Origin: Cryptomeria japonica
Lineage: Eukaryota; Streptophyta; Pinopsida; Cupressales; Cupressaceae
Assembly: GCF_030272615.1 (NCBI RefSeq)
Contig: NC_081405.1
Location: 654,306,920-654,370,919 of the forward strand
DNA: 64,000 nucleotides
Direction of reading: 5' to 3'
How positions within the stretch are numbered: position 1 is the stretch's first letter; every line of letters begins with the position of its first letter. A model generated the notes under the pieces. It was not told where the DNA came from. It saw only the letters and a program-made list of their open reading frames with translations, and did no database searches. The position numbers were made by a program, and so were the translations under genes. Of this stretch, positions 34,625 to 46,274 are shown one piece after another.

Positions 34625-37050
34625 GATCACACATGGTGTTAGAACACCATATGAGCTTTTAGGACACCATATAAACCATCAAGATAGTGTATGGTCCTAA
34701 TGGTTCTTATGGTGTCCTAAGGGGTCACATGGTGCATTTAGGGGTCATATGGGGTCCTAAAGGGCCACACTTGGTGTTAGAATACCATATGACCCCTTAA
34801 GACAATATGATGTCCTAAGGGTTCATATGGTGTCCTAAGCAGTCATATGGTGTTGGTAGGGGTCATATGGGGTGCTAAGGTGTAACACATTATCTTCGAA
34901 CATCATATGACCCATTAGGACGATATGATGTCCTAAGGGTTCATATGGTGTTATAAGGGGTCATATGGTGTTATTAGGGGTCATATGGTGTTATTAGGGG
35001 TCATATGGGGTGCTAAGGGGCCACACATGGTGTTAGAGCACTATATGACCCCTTAGGACACCATGTCAACCATTAGGACATCACATGGTCGTAATGGTTC
35101 ATATGGTGTCCTAAGGGGACATATGGTGTCATTAGGGGTCATATGGATTTCTAAGGGGATACACATGGTGTTAGATCACATTATGACCCCCTTATGAAAC
35201 ATTTCACCCCTTAGGACATATGATGTCCTAATGGTTCATATGGTATCCTAAGGGGTCATATCATGTAGTTAGGGGTCATATGGGTCCTAAGGGGTCATCT
35301 TGTCATTAGGGGTCATATGGGGTCCTAAGGGGTCACACATGGTGTTAGAATACCATATGTCCCCTTAGGACACCATATGAACCATTACGACATCATATGA
35401 TTCTAATGATTCATATGTTGTCCTAATTAGGGGTCATATGGTGTCGTTAGGGGTCATATAGGGTCCTAGGTGGTCACACATGATGTTAGAACACTGTATG
35501 ACCCCTTACGATACCATATGCACCATGTTAGAACATCATATGGTCCTAATGGTTCATATGGTGTCCTAAGGTGTCATATGGTCTCATTAGGAGTCATATG
35601 GGGTTCTAAGGGGCCACATATTGTGTTAGAACACTATATGACCCCATAGGACACAATATGAACCATTAGGACATCATATGGTCATAATAGTTCATATGTT
35701 ACCCTAAGGGATCATATGGTGTCATTAGGGGTCATATGGGTTCCTAAGGGGTAACACATGGTGTTAGAACACCATATGACCCCTTAGGACACCATATGAA
35801 CCATTAGGACATCATATGATCCTAATGGTAAATATGGTATTTTAAGGGGTCATATGGTGTACTTAGGGGTCATATGGGGTGCTAATGGGCCACACATGGT
35901 GTTACAACACTATATGACTCTTTAGGACACAATATGAACCATTAGGACATCATATGGTCCTAATGATTCATTTTGTGTCCTAAGGGGTCATATTGTGTTG
36001 TTAGGGGTCATATGGGGTGCTAAGGGGGCACACGTGGTATTAAAACACCATACGACCCCTTAGGACAATATGATGTCCTAATGGTTCATAAGGTTTCCTA
36101 AGGGGTCATATGGTGTCGTTAAGGGTCATTTGGGATGCTAAGGGGCCACACATGGTGTTAGACACTACATGACCCCTTAGGACACCATATGAACCATTAG
36201 GATATCCTATGGTCCAATGGTTCATATGGTGTCTTTAGGGGTTGTATGGGGTGCTAAGAGGCCACACATGGTGTTAGAACACCATATGACCCCTTAGGAC
36301 AATATGATGTCCTAAGGGTTCATATGGGGTCCTAAGGGGTCATCTGGTGTCCCAAGCGGTCAAACATGGTGTTAGAACACCATATAACCTCTTAGGACAC
36401 CATATGAACCCTTAGGACAATATGATGTCCTAATGGTTCATATGGTGTCCTAAGGGGTCATATGGTGTCGTTAGGGGTCATATGGGGTGCTAAGGGGCCA
36501 CACATGGTGTTATAACACCATATGACTTCTTAGGACACCATATGAACTAGTAGGACATCATATGGTCCTAATGGTTCATATGGTGTTCTAATTGGTCATC
36601 TGGTGTAGTTACGAATCATATGGGGTCCTAAGGGGCCACACATGTGTTAGAACACCATATGACTCCTTAGGACACTATATGACTCCTTAGGACATCATAT
36701 TGTCCTAAGGGATCATATGGTGTCGTTAGAGGTTATATGAGGTCCTAAGGGGCCACACATGTGTAAGAACATGATATGACCCCTTAGGACACCATATGAA
36801 CCATTAGGACATCATATTGTCCTAAGGAGTCATATTGTGTCCTAAGGGGTCAGATGGTGTTGTTAGCAGTCATATGGGGTCCTAAGGGGCCACACGTGTT
36901 AGAACACCATATGACTCCTTAGTAGACCATATGACTCCTTAGGGGATCGTATTGTCCCAAGGGTTCATATGGTGTTATAAGGGGTCATATGATATCCTAA
37001 GGGGTCATGCCGTATACTAGGATGTTAAAAGGGGTCATAGACGTCTTAAT
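34625..37050. repeat. Inverted-unit satellite array, right part
   Basis: Same composite ~140-bp self-complementary units as the left part, with more single-base variation and some shortened units. The last submotifs fade at about 37000-37050 (a final GGGGTCAT). Confidence 0.92.
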
Positions 37051-37739
37051 TTAAATTGAGTTTAAGTGGACATAGTTTAAAATTTTCTATTCTTTTGTAA
37101 TGTGACACAAAAAGAATTTGAAAAGTTTTCTAATAATTTGAAAAGTTTTCTAATAATTTTGTAACCTGTTTTCTATTTTTAATTTCATTATCTAAGTTTT
37201 CCTAATATTTTTCTAGCATTTTTCTAAAATGCTCAAAATAATATTAAATATACAATTATTTATTTGAATAAACAAAAAAACAAAAGAAAACTCTTTTATT
37301 CATTGTTTTTAAAAATAAATCTAAATAAATAAATAAAATACAAAAATATAAGATAATTAAACAAGAAAAAGGGTAATTTTGTGCACCTAGACCAATGTAC
37401 ATCGAATGGCAAGCGTTGAGGAGCATTGACAAGTGATGACAAGATCTCCTGACAAAAAGTACAAGGGGGTTCAATCTAACCGCCCTACTGGAGCTGAGAC
37501 TTATAGTTGAGATTGACATCTCAAATGTCATTTATATATTTATAGTTAAAATAAATGGTTCAATAGGGGTTCGCTCAAAGTGGGGTTTCGAGCGAACCTC
37601 ATTTCGGGTTGGGGTTCATTTGAACCCAAACCCGATTTGGGGTTCGTTCGAACCCCCTAGGGTAGTTTGATTGGACCCTACTAGTTCAATAGAACCATCT
37701 TAAAATTTGTTTTCCCACACCCGTGATTTTCTTTCTTGA
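37051..37739. other. AT-rich spacer with short GGGGTTCG hairpins
   Basis: No gene recognised. 37565-37660 holds several GGGTTCG/CGAACCC words, including GGGGTTCGTTCGAACCCC, an 8-bp stem with a 2-base gap. A short direct duplication of AATTTGAAAAGTTTTCTAAT occurs near 37110-37160. Confidence 0.5.
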
Positions 37740-38140
37740 GTAAATGTGAGAACCACTATTATGAATCAACGCACCACACAATCTCAAAGTAGAATGGGAA
37801 CCTAATCTTAGGATCATTAGATTCCCATTTCAACAGATTATGGTAGTGATTAAAGCCAAATCGGATCAGAGAGGAAAGATTGTAGTTCCCAAGAATATTC
37901 GAGGAAGAAGAAATCACACACCTATACAATCTCACTTGAATGAGATGATTTCTAGAGTGAATATTGGACCAGGTATAATTTCTATCTTCAAGATCTAGAT
38001 CACAGAGACTCCCCCTCATTAAAAATCATGAAGGTCTTGCATATTGTCTGAGAAGTCACGAATGCCCCATAATTTCTCAAAAGGAAACAAAGGTGAAGTT
38101 CACTTACCCATCAAAATCTAGTAGGAATCAAGGAAAGACT
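37740..38140 (-). pseudogene. LINE endonuclease fragment
   Basis: The minus strand reads EKLWGIRDFSDNMQDLHDF, then after a frame change LCDLDLEDRNYTWSN, LIQVRLYR and, near the end, FPFYFEIVW. These match the C-terminal half of the AP-type endonuclease of plant L1-like LINEs (pattern DL.L....YTWSN, RLDR, SDH, PFRFE..W). The RLDR Asp is Tyr and the catalytic SDH region reads FNH, so it is dead. No RT follows. Confidence 0.65.
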
Positions 38141-39579
38141 ACCTATGGGAAGAGGGGCAATAATTAGAAAGGGAAGAGCACAGATAGACAACAAAACTAG
38201 GGGAGCTCTAGGAATCACGGTTGAAGGAACTCTGGAAGTTTGAATCATTAGTAAAAAAAGAAATAGGAAAATCCTCAAGAGGTTCAAGAAAGGAGACTTT
38301 TATACTGTAGCTTTCAAGGGACAATTTTGGGCAACCATTATTTTTTTTCCTTTGGTGGATGAAAATTAACTATTGAAGAAGATGCCTTAGGCTCTAGCAA
38401 GTAATTAAAACTCTTTAGGAGAAAGGTAACAGTGGAACCAAGTCCAAAATAGGAGAAGGATGAGAGATTGAGGTTGTGCAAGGGCCAAAAAAAATCTTAT
38501 TGGGAACATGGCCCTAATTTAGATGGACAAGGGAGCGATTATGAGATAGACTAAGGGTTAAGTTATCTTACAAGAGAGAAAATTATGCATTGGTGAAGAG
38601 GAAAGGAATTACCAGAACTTAGAAATTTTATGACACACCACTCCAAAGACGTATAAATCTAGAATGCAAAGTTCACCCTAAAATGTAGACAAAAATGATT
38701 AAGCATGGGGAGAAGGAAGGTATGGAATTTATTAGAGTGGCCCTCAAAAGTAAAATGCCTCATTATAAATTCAACAATTTTATCCTACACTTGCGAGAGA
38801 TCTTCCCCATTGAAATCATTCTAGAGATGGTTCACCTTCTCACCCTTAGTAAAGAACCTTTCCTTTGCATCTATGTAATTTCCCTTAGTTTTATTGTCAA
38901 TTTTGAGTGCTTAATTAGGGACACTAGTGGTAGTGAAAATAGTCTTGACAAAAACTTGAAAGAAGATACCACTAACAAGTGCCTTACCCACCTTATAGGA
39001 CTTAGTAAACTTCACTAAAAGGGCCTGATCGTATTTGTTCATGACTTGATATATGAAGTAAAATTTCATTCAATTAAAATGTTCTAAACATCTTAGTTTC
39101 TCTTAATAATTTCACAATCCTTAGGTTCCACCTATAAATGTTCTCCACCATTTATAGACTAACCAACACTAGAGGCAGATTGCCTATATGTCATAAAGAA
39201 GATGCAAATCTAGAAACTTCTCTGAGAAGAAATGAGAAGCATTAAGAGATAACAAAATAAATAATGTACAAGTGTTAGGAAGGGAAAGGAGACTCTTTCC
39301 ACAAGTTACCATAATTAGTGGTAGATGACAACCAAAGAGGTAAGAAAAAGTCAATTTGGCTAGATAGGTTATGAATTTTAGCCTCATTTTTTTATTTTAA
39401 CCTTCACATGATCTAAGAGAAAGATCTCTTCATCCCAAATTTAATGATATTTTTCACTTGCATGACCATCCTAGCTGGCAATTTTGTCGCTTAGTTGCCT
39501 TACCTATACACATGATTAATCGTGTATCTTTGCTATGTTGTCAAATTATGGTGATAGTCACTGGTAATATCTAGAAATA
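38141..39579. other. No supported gene
   Basis: Probably decayed LINE or other repeat sequence. The plus-strand ORF at 38695-39018 (107 codons) shows no family motifs, and I do not accept it as a gene. Confidence 0.4.
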
Positions 39580-39792
39580 TCAATTAGGAAAATCTTTTCC
39601 TAATAACATATTAATGATATTAAAAGATTCTTCTTCAATGACAATCTTTGCTAGACTATTGTAATTATTAATTTGAATTCCATAGTATGTTGTTGCTACC
39701 TTAGCATACGTAGAAGTTTGAAAATCCAAAATCACAGGAGAAGGAAAAATAATCTTACCTTTACAATCCCTTATAACTCTACCCCTACCCAC
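39580..39792 (-). pseudogene. RNase H-like fragment, probably from a LINE
   Basis: An open 70-codon stretch on the minus strand with RVIRDCKGKIIF at the start and IVIEEESFNIINMLLGKD near the end. This resembles the plant RVT_3-type RNase H pattern (GVIRD..G..I, then IE.DS..VI..L). The usual catalytic Asp in the second motif reads Glu (EEES). Its position relative to the endonuclease fragment is opposite to one intact LINE, so the two come from different insertions or a rearrangement. Confidence 0.5.
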
Positions 39793-39799
39793 TTAACCT

Positions 39800-40916
39800 A
39801 GGTTACTAGAAAAAGATTTAAATCAAAATTCAACTTTAGCCAGTCATGGGCAAGTGGGCTCTAAATGGTAGATAGTCAACATAGAGCCTTGTGTGAATCC
39901 ACTTTATGAAGAAGATCAAAGATACCCAAATCTGGACTATCTTGATTTTGAGATCTAAAGGAGTTTTTGAAGGCTTATTCAACTCAATTCATTTGATGTT
40001 CTCCTTAAAGCCATTGATAATGTATTTTTCTAGTACTTCCTACAGTCTTTCTTAATTTTTTAAAACCCTATCATTGTGTTCTTTCTAGACACCCCAACTA
40101 AGATGAAAGATTGTCATATGTTGTTTGTGATCCAAAGATATATTACATTTAGATCCATATCAGAAATAGTGCATTCCTCTTTCGTAGAGCTAAGTACCTT
40201 GTTTTCTATTTACATTTGCACATTTGTTACAAATAATTAAAATATCTAGCCCTCACATTAATTCATTAATCTAAATGAGTTTGTTATTGTTTTTATGAAT
40301 CTTATTGAATTAACTTATGTTTTATTAAATGATAAATTATTTTCTGTAAAAAATTATGATTTTTTAAAATTGTTATTGAAGAGTTTTGTGTTAAGTCAAC
40401 ATTATTTTTGGGAGATGAGAATTGAAGTTTTAATTTATTTCACACTTTGATAAATGACATAATCAGTCTCGCCAATTATATTCAACCACATAGTTCACAA
40501 CCCCTTTAATGACTTTATTATTTTACTGAAAATGGTAGGGCGACCTTCCGGGTCCCGACTTGCCTCTGCACAAAATAACGTTTGAGGCATTCTCTAGTTA
40601 TATCGTTCTATTTTTGAAGCCGAAAATAGATTATCAGACAGCCTATTTATATGGTAGGAGAAATGTAACAAATTGTTTTCACTCGACTGTAAAGCTGTGC
40701 GATTTCAAACAAAAAAAAGGTGAATTGCATAGACTCAATAAATAATCACAACCCACTTTTAAGGTAATCTGCGGTCTTGAGTGACATCTAAGCTGTGTAA
40801 TCAGACAAAAACTCAGCACAGACGGGACCATTATTAGCATAGCTTGCTCTCTTTAAAGACAGCCAAAGCAAACGTAGAAAGAATAATAAATTGATCTCAG
40901 CTAGAGAAACTGGGTA
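39800..40916. other. Downstream flank of the oxidase gene
   Basis: AT-rich, no ORF supported. It holds the 3' flank of the oxidase on the minus strand. I find no strong AATAAA signal close to the stop codon; the nearest AATAAA on the minus strand is near 40513. Confidence 0.4.
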
Positions 40917-42566
40917 TTACACCAAGCGAATCCAACACCCCTGGCTAGGAATACCTCCATTAACAACATAAAGCAGATAATACCCAGAAGGAGCAGCCAC
41001 CGAGTTGGGTGGAGCCGTCAAGAACACAGAGTAAACTCCATTTTCTTTCGCAACCGGCGTGGCAGCGAGCGAGAGCATTCTCTGGCTCATGGACACACTG
41101 TGGGTATTGAAGGGAGGGGCGTAGACGTTAAAACGAAGGTCCTGGCTCAGAGTGCCACTGACTGTGAACTGAACTTGGAATGTCGATGCGTAGGGGATCG
41201 CTTCGAATTGTCCAACAAACTGAATACTGGGTCGAACCAGATCGTTTTGCTGGTTCAGATAGTAAGGACTGTACGCCTCCACCCGCAGCTCGGTTTTGGA
41301 AAATACGTCGTCGGCGAAGTTATAATAATCATTTGGGTTGCTTCCGGCCACGAGGATCCGTCCATCGGGAAGAAGATTTGCAGTAGAATGGTACATTCGA
41401 GGAATGCTTGAGGGATCCAGGACGGTAAATCTGTTACCCGCAGGCTGGGCCGGTCGGTAGAGCCACGGATTGAGCACGGGATTCCGCGCATCTTGCCACC
41501 CAGCGGATCCTATTTCGGCGCCGTTGATTAGGAGAATTTCGCCCGTGGGTAGGACGATCATGTCGGCCATCATTCTGGGCCCGGGCATGTCCTCCATCTG
41601 CCACACTGGGTTCTCAGAGGTGATCTCAATTCTCCCGCAGTTGTTCAGACCTTTGATGAATATCTTTTCCTTGTCCGCCTTGAAGAAGTTTCCCGGTGGT
41701 GTTCCTCCGCAGATCATAATCTCCACTCTTGCAAAATTGTTGGCGAAATCCAGCGGTAACATGACTGAAGAGCCCGTGCTTGGGTAGTTCCGTGCGCCCC
41801 CGCCAGGCATTTGGGGGAATGTTCTGAGCAGCTGGTTTGTCTTGTAGTCGATCAGAATGGAATCATTATTGCCGAAGATGAACAGATTGCCGTCGGAAGA
41901 TAGATGGACAAACGGGTACAGATTGTTCTCCTCTTCGCCCTGAGTAATCGTCTGCCAGAGAAAATTCAGGTATTGAAAATCCTTGTCGCTTTTCTTGTGA
42001 TAAAATTCGTAGCTATACGCCATGCGGCCTCCCACAATGACGATCCGATTGTCGGGCAAGATCTGGTTAGACGCATACCACCTAGTGAATATCAGCTTCT
42101 CAGTAGTAGATTCGACCCAGTCGCAGGTCTGGTCGGAGCATGGCTTAAAAATGCGTGTGATATTCCCACCGTCTCCAAAACCGCCGGTTTGGATGACAGT
42201 GCCGTCGCTGAGAACTGCACCCGAAGAGCACCATATGTCCGTGACCAGGTGCAGCGGTCTCACCGTATTGGTTGCAATGTCGTATTCCACCGAGTGCGAC
42301 CAGCATTCAGAATCGAAAGGAAGAGGCCGGGGCGCGTTACTGCAGGCCGGGTCGGTTCGGGTGATATTGGACGGGCCCCGGCCTTGCCGGTCGTACATGA
42401 GAACTCTGTTAGTATGAAGCAGCACGGAATGCATTGAAGAAATTCCACCGTTTTCTAGCAAGAGTTGCCAACTCCCTTGAAGCTGCCCCTCAGTCTGCCC
42501 CCAACAGAATGCTACTATGACCAGCCAAGCTACGGCCCGGAGGACAGGTCTCTCTACCCACTTCAT
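40917..42566 (-). CDS. GLOX: Secreted copper-radical oxidase, glyoxal/galactose oxidase-like (plant GLOX family)
   Basis: An intact single-exon gene of 549 residues, the usual length. These enzymes oxidise aldehydes or alcohols to acids or aldehydes and make hydrogen peroxide in the cell wall, using one copper and a Tyr-Cys radical cofactor. An N-terminal hydrophobic segment (residues 8-22) before QTEGQLQG looks like a signal peptide. The Glyoxal_oxid_N beta-propeller spans about 40-430 and a DUF1929-type domain about 445-549. The cofactor and copper ligands are visible: Cys113 (DIWCSSG), Tyr164 (RWYAS), Tyr392-His393 (RMYHS) and His489 (NTHSVS). GC and CpG content are clearly higher than in the flanks. 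The substrate cannot be told from sequence. A decayed relative lies at 48888-50090. Confidence 0.96.
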   Translation of the reverse strand: MKWVERPVLRAVAWLVIVAFCWGQTEGQLQGSWQLLLENGGISSMHSVLLHTNRVLMYDRQGRGPSNITRTDPACSNAPRPLPFDSECWSHSVEYDIATNTVRPLHLVTDIWCSSGAVLSDGTVIQTGGFGDGGNITRIFKPCSDQTCDWVESTTEKLIFTRWYASNQILPDNRIVIVGGRMAYSYEFYHKKSDKDFQYLNFLWQTITQGEEENNLYPFVHLSSDGNLFIFGNNDSILIDYKTNQLLRTFPQMPGGGARNYPSTGSSVMLPLDFANNFARVEIMICGGTPPGNFFKADKEKIFIKGLNNCGRIEITSENPVWQMEDMPGPRMMADMIVLPTGEILLINGAEIGSAGWQDARNPVLNPWLYRPAQPAGNRFTVLDPSSIPRMYHSTANLLPDGRILVAGSNPNDYYNFADDVFSKTELRVEAYSPYYLNQQNDLVRPSIQFVGQFEAIPYASTFQVQFTVSGTLSQDLRFNVYAPPFNTHSVSMSQRMLSLAATPVAKENGVYSVFLTAPPNSVAAPSGYYLLYVVNGGIPSQGCWIRLV

Positions 42567-42663
42567 TTTTCACTGCCGTATGGAAAAAGTTTAAAGCTTG
42601 AAGTTTTCCCAAGGCCGAAGTTTCCACCGAATTTGATTGCACATTGTGAAGTCCAATTCTGGT

Positions 42664-42670
42664 TATATAT
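42664..42670 (-). promoter_or_regulatory. Possible TATA box of the oxidase gene
   Basis: On the minus strand ATATATA lies about 100 bp upstream of the start codon, a plausible distance with a leader of 60-70 nt. Position alone supports it. Confidence 0.4.
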
Positions 42671-43265
42671 CACAAAAGATCAATGGGACCCTCCTAAGAA
42701 TAGACTTATGATCAATGGAAGTTTCGAAGTATTTGCTAATCTGGCTGTAACTACAAAGCTGTTGCATTATCGTTCATTATGATTAGAAGTACTTCCTTCC
42801 GGGTGTGAGACTGTCGTTGAATATGTTTAACCTGGAGCTGTTTGAATTGGTTTGGGTTATAACCATTAATAGGCTTAGAAATGTCTGAAATTTGTCGTTC
42901 TCTTTAATTGCTCTAGTGGTGGCTAACTTCCTACTTCCAATTATCTGGAATCTGGCCAAGGTAACTGTTATTTAGAGAGATGATCTGCTTACCGAATTTT
43001 AAGTGTTGCCCAAATTAGCCCCGAGCAGACAATATCATTCCGTTTCCTTTAACAGAGATATTTTGCTATTTGTTTTATAACATGATTGTGTTTCGCGATA
43101 TATGCTCTACGTTCAATTTTATTGGGAAAAAAGGAACTGAACAATTAATGTTTCAATTGCAAAAACCGAACGGAGCTTGAATATACAAAGGTAATAGTTT
43201 TATCTCTTTAAGTACAGAGAGGTGGGGTGTTTGTTGGTGTTTAAAGTAATCACAAGATCGTATTT
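42671..43265. other. Upstream region of the oxidase gene
   Basis: No ORF, RNA gene or repeat recognised. It separates the oxidase promoter from the 5S-derived repeats. Confidence 0.4.
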
Positions 43266-44425
43266 GATAAGTGGGAGATATTTTCCACAGCAAGTGCTAT
43301 CAAGATTCAACTGTTTAGTTTGTGAGTCAAACTCATTGGCCCATGTTTCATGAGTAGTGATTCACAAGAACCCATCTCTCATGAGAATGAATGATCCACT
43401 TAGCAATCATTGCATCTAGGTGATGCTCACAGAGGTGAAGCATTGGGCCTTCCCGAGAGATCACCATCCTGGTACTGCTCCAACTTAATTGTGCTTAACC
43501 ACAAAGTTTCCTCTAAGGTCAAAACCACTTAGCTTGCAACCCCATTTTCAAAACCTTCATCAAGTGTTGTGCCTTATGAACCATTCATTATAGAGCCCCT
43601 TTAGCTCATCAATTGATAAATAGGCTCGATATTTTCCATAGCAAGTCAAATTATGATATTGCTATGAGGATCCAATTGTGTAGTTTTCAAGTCAAACTCA
43701 TTGACCCGTGTTTCACGAGTAGTGATTCACAAGAACCCATCTCTCATGAGAATAAATGGTCCACTTAGCACTCATTGCATCTAGGTGATGCTCACAAAGG
43801 TGAAGCATTGTGCCATCCAAGTAGGTCATCCATCCCGATACTACTCCAACTCAAGCGCACTTAATTACAAAGTTTCCTCCAAGGTTAATCCCACTTCGCT
43901 CGCAACCCCATTTGGCAAACCTTCAACAAGTGTTATGGCTTATGAACCATTCATTATATATCCCCTTTAGCCCTTCAATTGATAAGTAGGAAATATTTTC
44001 CACATCAAGTCAATTTATGATATTGCTATGAGGATTCAACTATGTAGTTTTTGAGTCAAACTCATTGACCCATGTTTCATGAGTAGTGGTTCACAAGATC
44101 TGATCTCTCATGAGAATGAATGGTCCACTTAGCACTCATTGCATATAGGTGATTCTCACAAAGGTGAAGCATTCGTCCTTCCCAGGAGGTCACCCATCCT
44201 AGTACTACTCCAACTCAATCATCATAGTTTCCTCCAAGGTTAAACCCACTTAGCTTGCAACCCCATTTGCAAAACCTTCAACAAGTGTTGTTCCTTATGA
44301 ACCATTCATTATAGAGCCCCTTTAGCTCATCAATTGATAAGTAGGATATTTTTTCCCTAGCAAGTCAAATAAATTTATTGCTATTAGGATTCAATTGTGT
44401 AGTTTTTGAGTCAAACTCATTGACC
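43266..44425 (-). repeat. 5S rRNA-derived tandem repeat (Cassandra-like), three units plus a partial
   Basis: Units start with GATAAGTGGGAGATATTTTCC or a close relative at 43266, 43615, 43981 and 44336 (spacings 349, 366, 355). Each of the first three contains, on the minus strand, the 3' half of a plant 5S rRNA gene: near 43434-43500, 43799-43864 and 44163-44222. The fourth is cut at about 44425, where an inverted unit starts. Known: Cassandra TRIM elements carry the 5S internal promoter in LTRs of similar size. The head-to-tail layout without an internal region could be a recombined Cassandra array or a 5S-derived satellite. Confidence 0.8.
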
Positions 44426-44670
44426 TTGGAGGAAACTCTATGGTTAAGCGTGCTTGAGTTGGAGTAGTACCAAGATGGGTGACCTATCGAGAAGGCCCAA
44501 TGCTTCACCTCTATGGGCATCACCTAGATGCAATGAGTGCTAAGTGGACCATTCATTCTCGTGAGAGATGGGTTCTTGTGAACCATTACTCATGAAACAG
44601 GGTTTAATGAGTTTGACATTAAAACTACACAGTTCAATCTTGATAGCAATATCATAAAGATCACACTTAT
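44426..44670 (+). repeat. Inverted unit of the 5S-derived repeat with recognisable internal promoter boxes
   Basis: Plus-strand copy. 44442-44509 reads like the 5S A-box (GTTAAGCGTGCTTGAG), intermediate element (GTAGTACC) and C-box (GATGGGTGACC), then GAAGGCCC and GCTTCACC in place of the 5S 3' end. The remainder matches the other units in reverse. It is the best-preserved 5S segment of the four. Confidence 0.82.
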
Positions 44671-46274
44671 CATTCTTATTTTTGCGTATAGTGTTATGAA
44701 ATGGTTGATAGATATACATAGTTTAAAAAGTTTTATCAAATATATATAAGATAATATAATTTATAAATATTTATATTTATCAATCATTTAATAATATATA
44801 TTAAAATATTTTTTAATTATAATTAAATGAAGTTTAGATCATATTAATATAATAAGATAAATAAATTTAAATGCTAAGACAATATTCATAAAAAGTCTTA
44901 AATGAATGTTTGTATAATATTTTTAAAGTATATATCAACAAAAAAATTTCAATAAATTTTACATATATTTGTTTAAAGGAAATTTATTTTTCTTAATGTT
45001 AGTTTACATCAGTTAATTAAATTTGCTCAATCCAATCATAAAGGAACTTAGATTAAAGTAAGTGTGATAGATATAATTAGATAAATTGTGAAAAGAAATA
45101 TTAATTTGGAAAATTGAGTGTGAGGGAGTGAGATGTTTACTTCTCAAATCAAAGAGGGGATATGAATTCAAATGTATTGTGGAATTAATTTGCCTCAGTC
45201 TAGAAAATTGATGCCCTTAGAGTGTAGGCTATCCTAAAATTTTATGCAAACCTAGAAATCTATGTGGTTTAATTTCATACATTTCAATTAGTTTTGCATC
45301 CCATAGATGTGATCTATAGCTTGAGGGTTTGATCTAGAAAATTCGTAATTCTATTGTCTAGTTCACCAGATCCTTTACTTTGCACTAATTTTGAACTATT
45401 GAAGATTTTTAAACATATCATGGATAATTCACTATTTCACAAGATTCAAGTTCTCCTATGTCAACCCTCTTGATTTGATAAGATTTGTAGTCATGGAAAT
45501 GATCAACGATAACTCTCTTTAGTCAATGCAAATGTCTTTGATGACTTTTTTGTAGACCTTTCAGTGCTCCAAACCAAAATATTACTATAATAAGTTATCT
45601 TTGAATTTGGATGATTTTAAGATGATTTTCAAATACTATAGGATATCCTAGGATGTCAATTAATATCCAAATGAATCCTTTTTAATACCAAGACATAATT
45701 AATTTCTACATAAACACATACCAAGTTTTCTCCTAATGACTATTAGAAAAAATAATCTAGCTAACCAAATTTAAATTTTAAAAAGATAAGTTTAGTATTA
45801 TATCCACACTATATAGGATTAAACTTGTATTGTTGAATTGACCTAGGAGATATAATGGGAATTATATGGTTGAGGATAAATGAATGAGAACAAAGAATAA
45901 TAAATGATAAGAATGTAGGGGAATAGATTAAATACAATAAGGATCGATGTATGCAAATTAATGTAGGAGGAAACAATTATGGTATGTATAGGAAAAATGA
46001 AGGAGCCAAACTTAGCACAATAGGGTTCCACATCTCACCATGCAATTGTATTAAGATAATATTTGTAAATAAATAAATAAAATTAATGTTAATTAAAATA
46101 TATATGCAATTTGACCATTAAAAATATTTTATAACGTAATAGTTATAAGTACAAAATAATCATAGCATAAATTTTTAACTCAATTGTTTGTTGATGACTT
46201 CCTACTCTCTCCCAATTTTAAACATATGAGTATAGAATATTTGTGTATTTCTATAGACAACACTAAGACATAAA
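44671..46274. other. Very AT-rich spacer, no gene recognised
   Basis: Long A/T runs and many stops in all frames. No repeat family or RNA gene could be identified. Confidence 0.5.

Noticed and set aside
31757-37050. Telomere-like interpretation of the CCTAAGGGG words in the satellite
   Set aside because: The plant telomere unit is TTTAGGG in one orientation; here the words are longer, contain CATATG, and alternate in orientation.
31757-37050. CRISPR-like array
   Set aside because: There are no unique spacers between constant repeats, units flip orientation, and the context is a plant nuclear genome.
38695-39018. 107-codon plus-strand ORF
   Set aside because: No recognisable domain, and it lies between degenerate LINE pieces on the other strand.
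41904-42437. Plus-strand ORF opposite the oxidase
   Set aside because: A shadow of the GC-rich minus-strand gene; no motifs and no independent support. The same applies to 41100-41411, 41470-41787 and 42022-42417.
44442-44509. Functional 5S rRNA gene
   Set aside because: Only the 3' half resembles 5S, the 5' half is unrelated, and it sits in a ~355-bp repeat unit with mutated positions.
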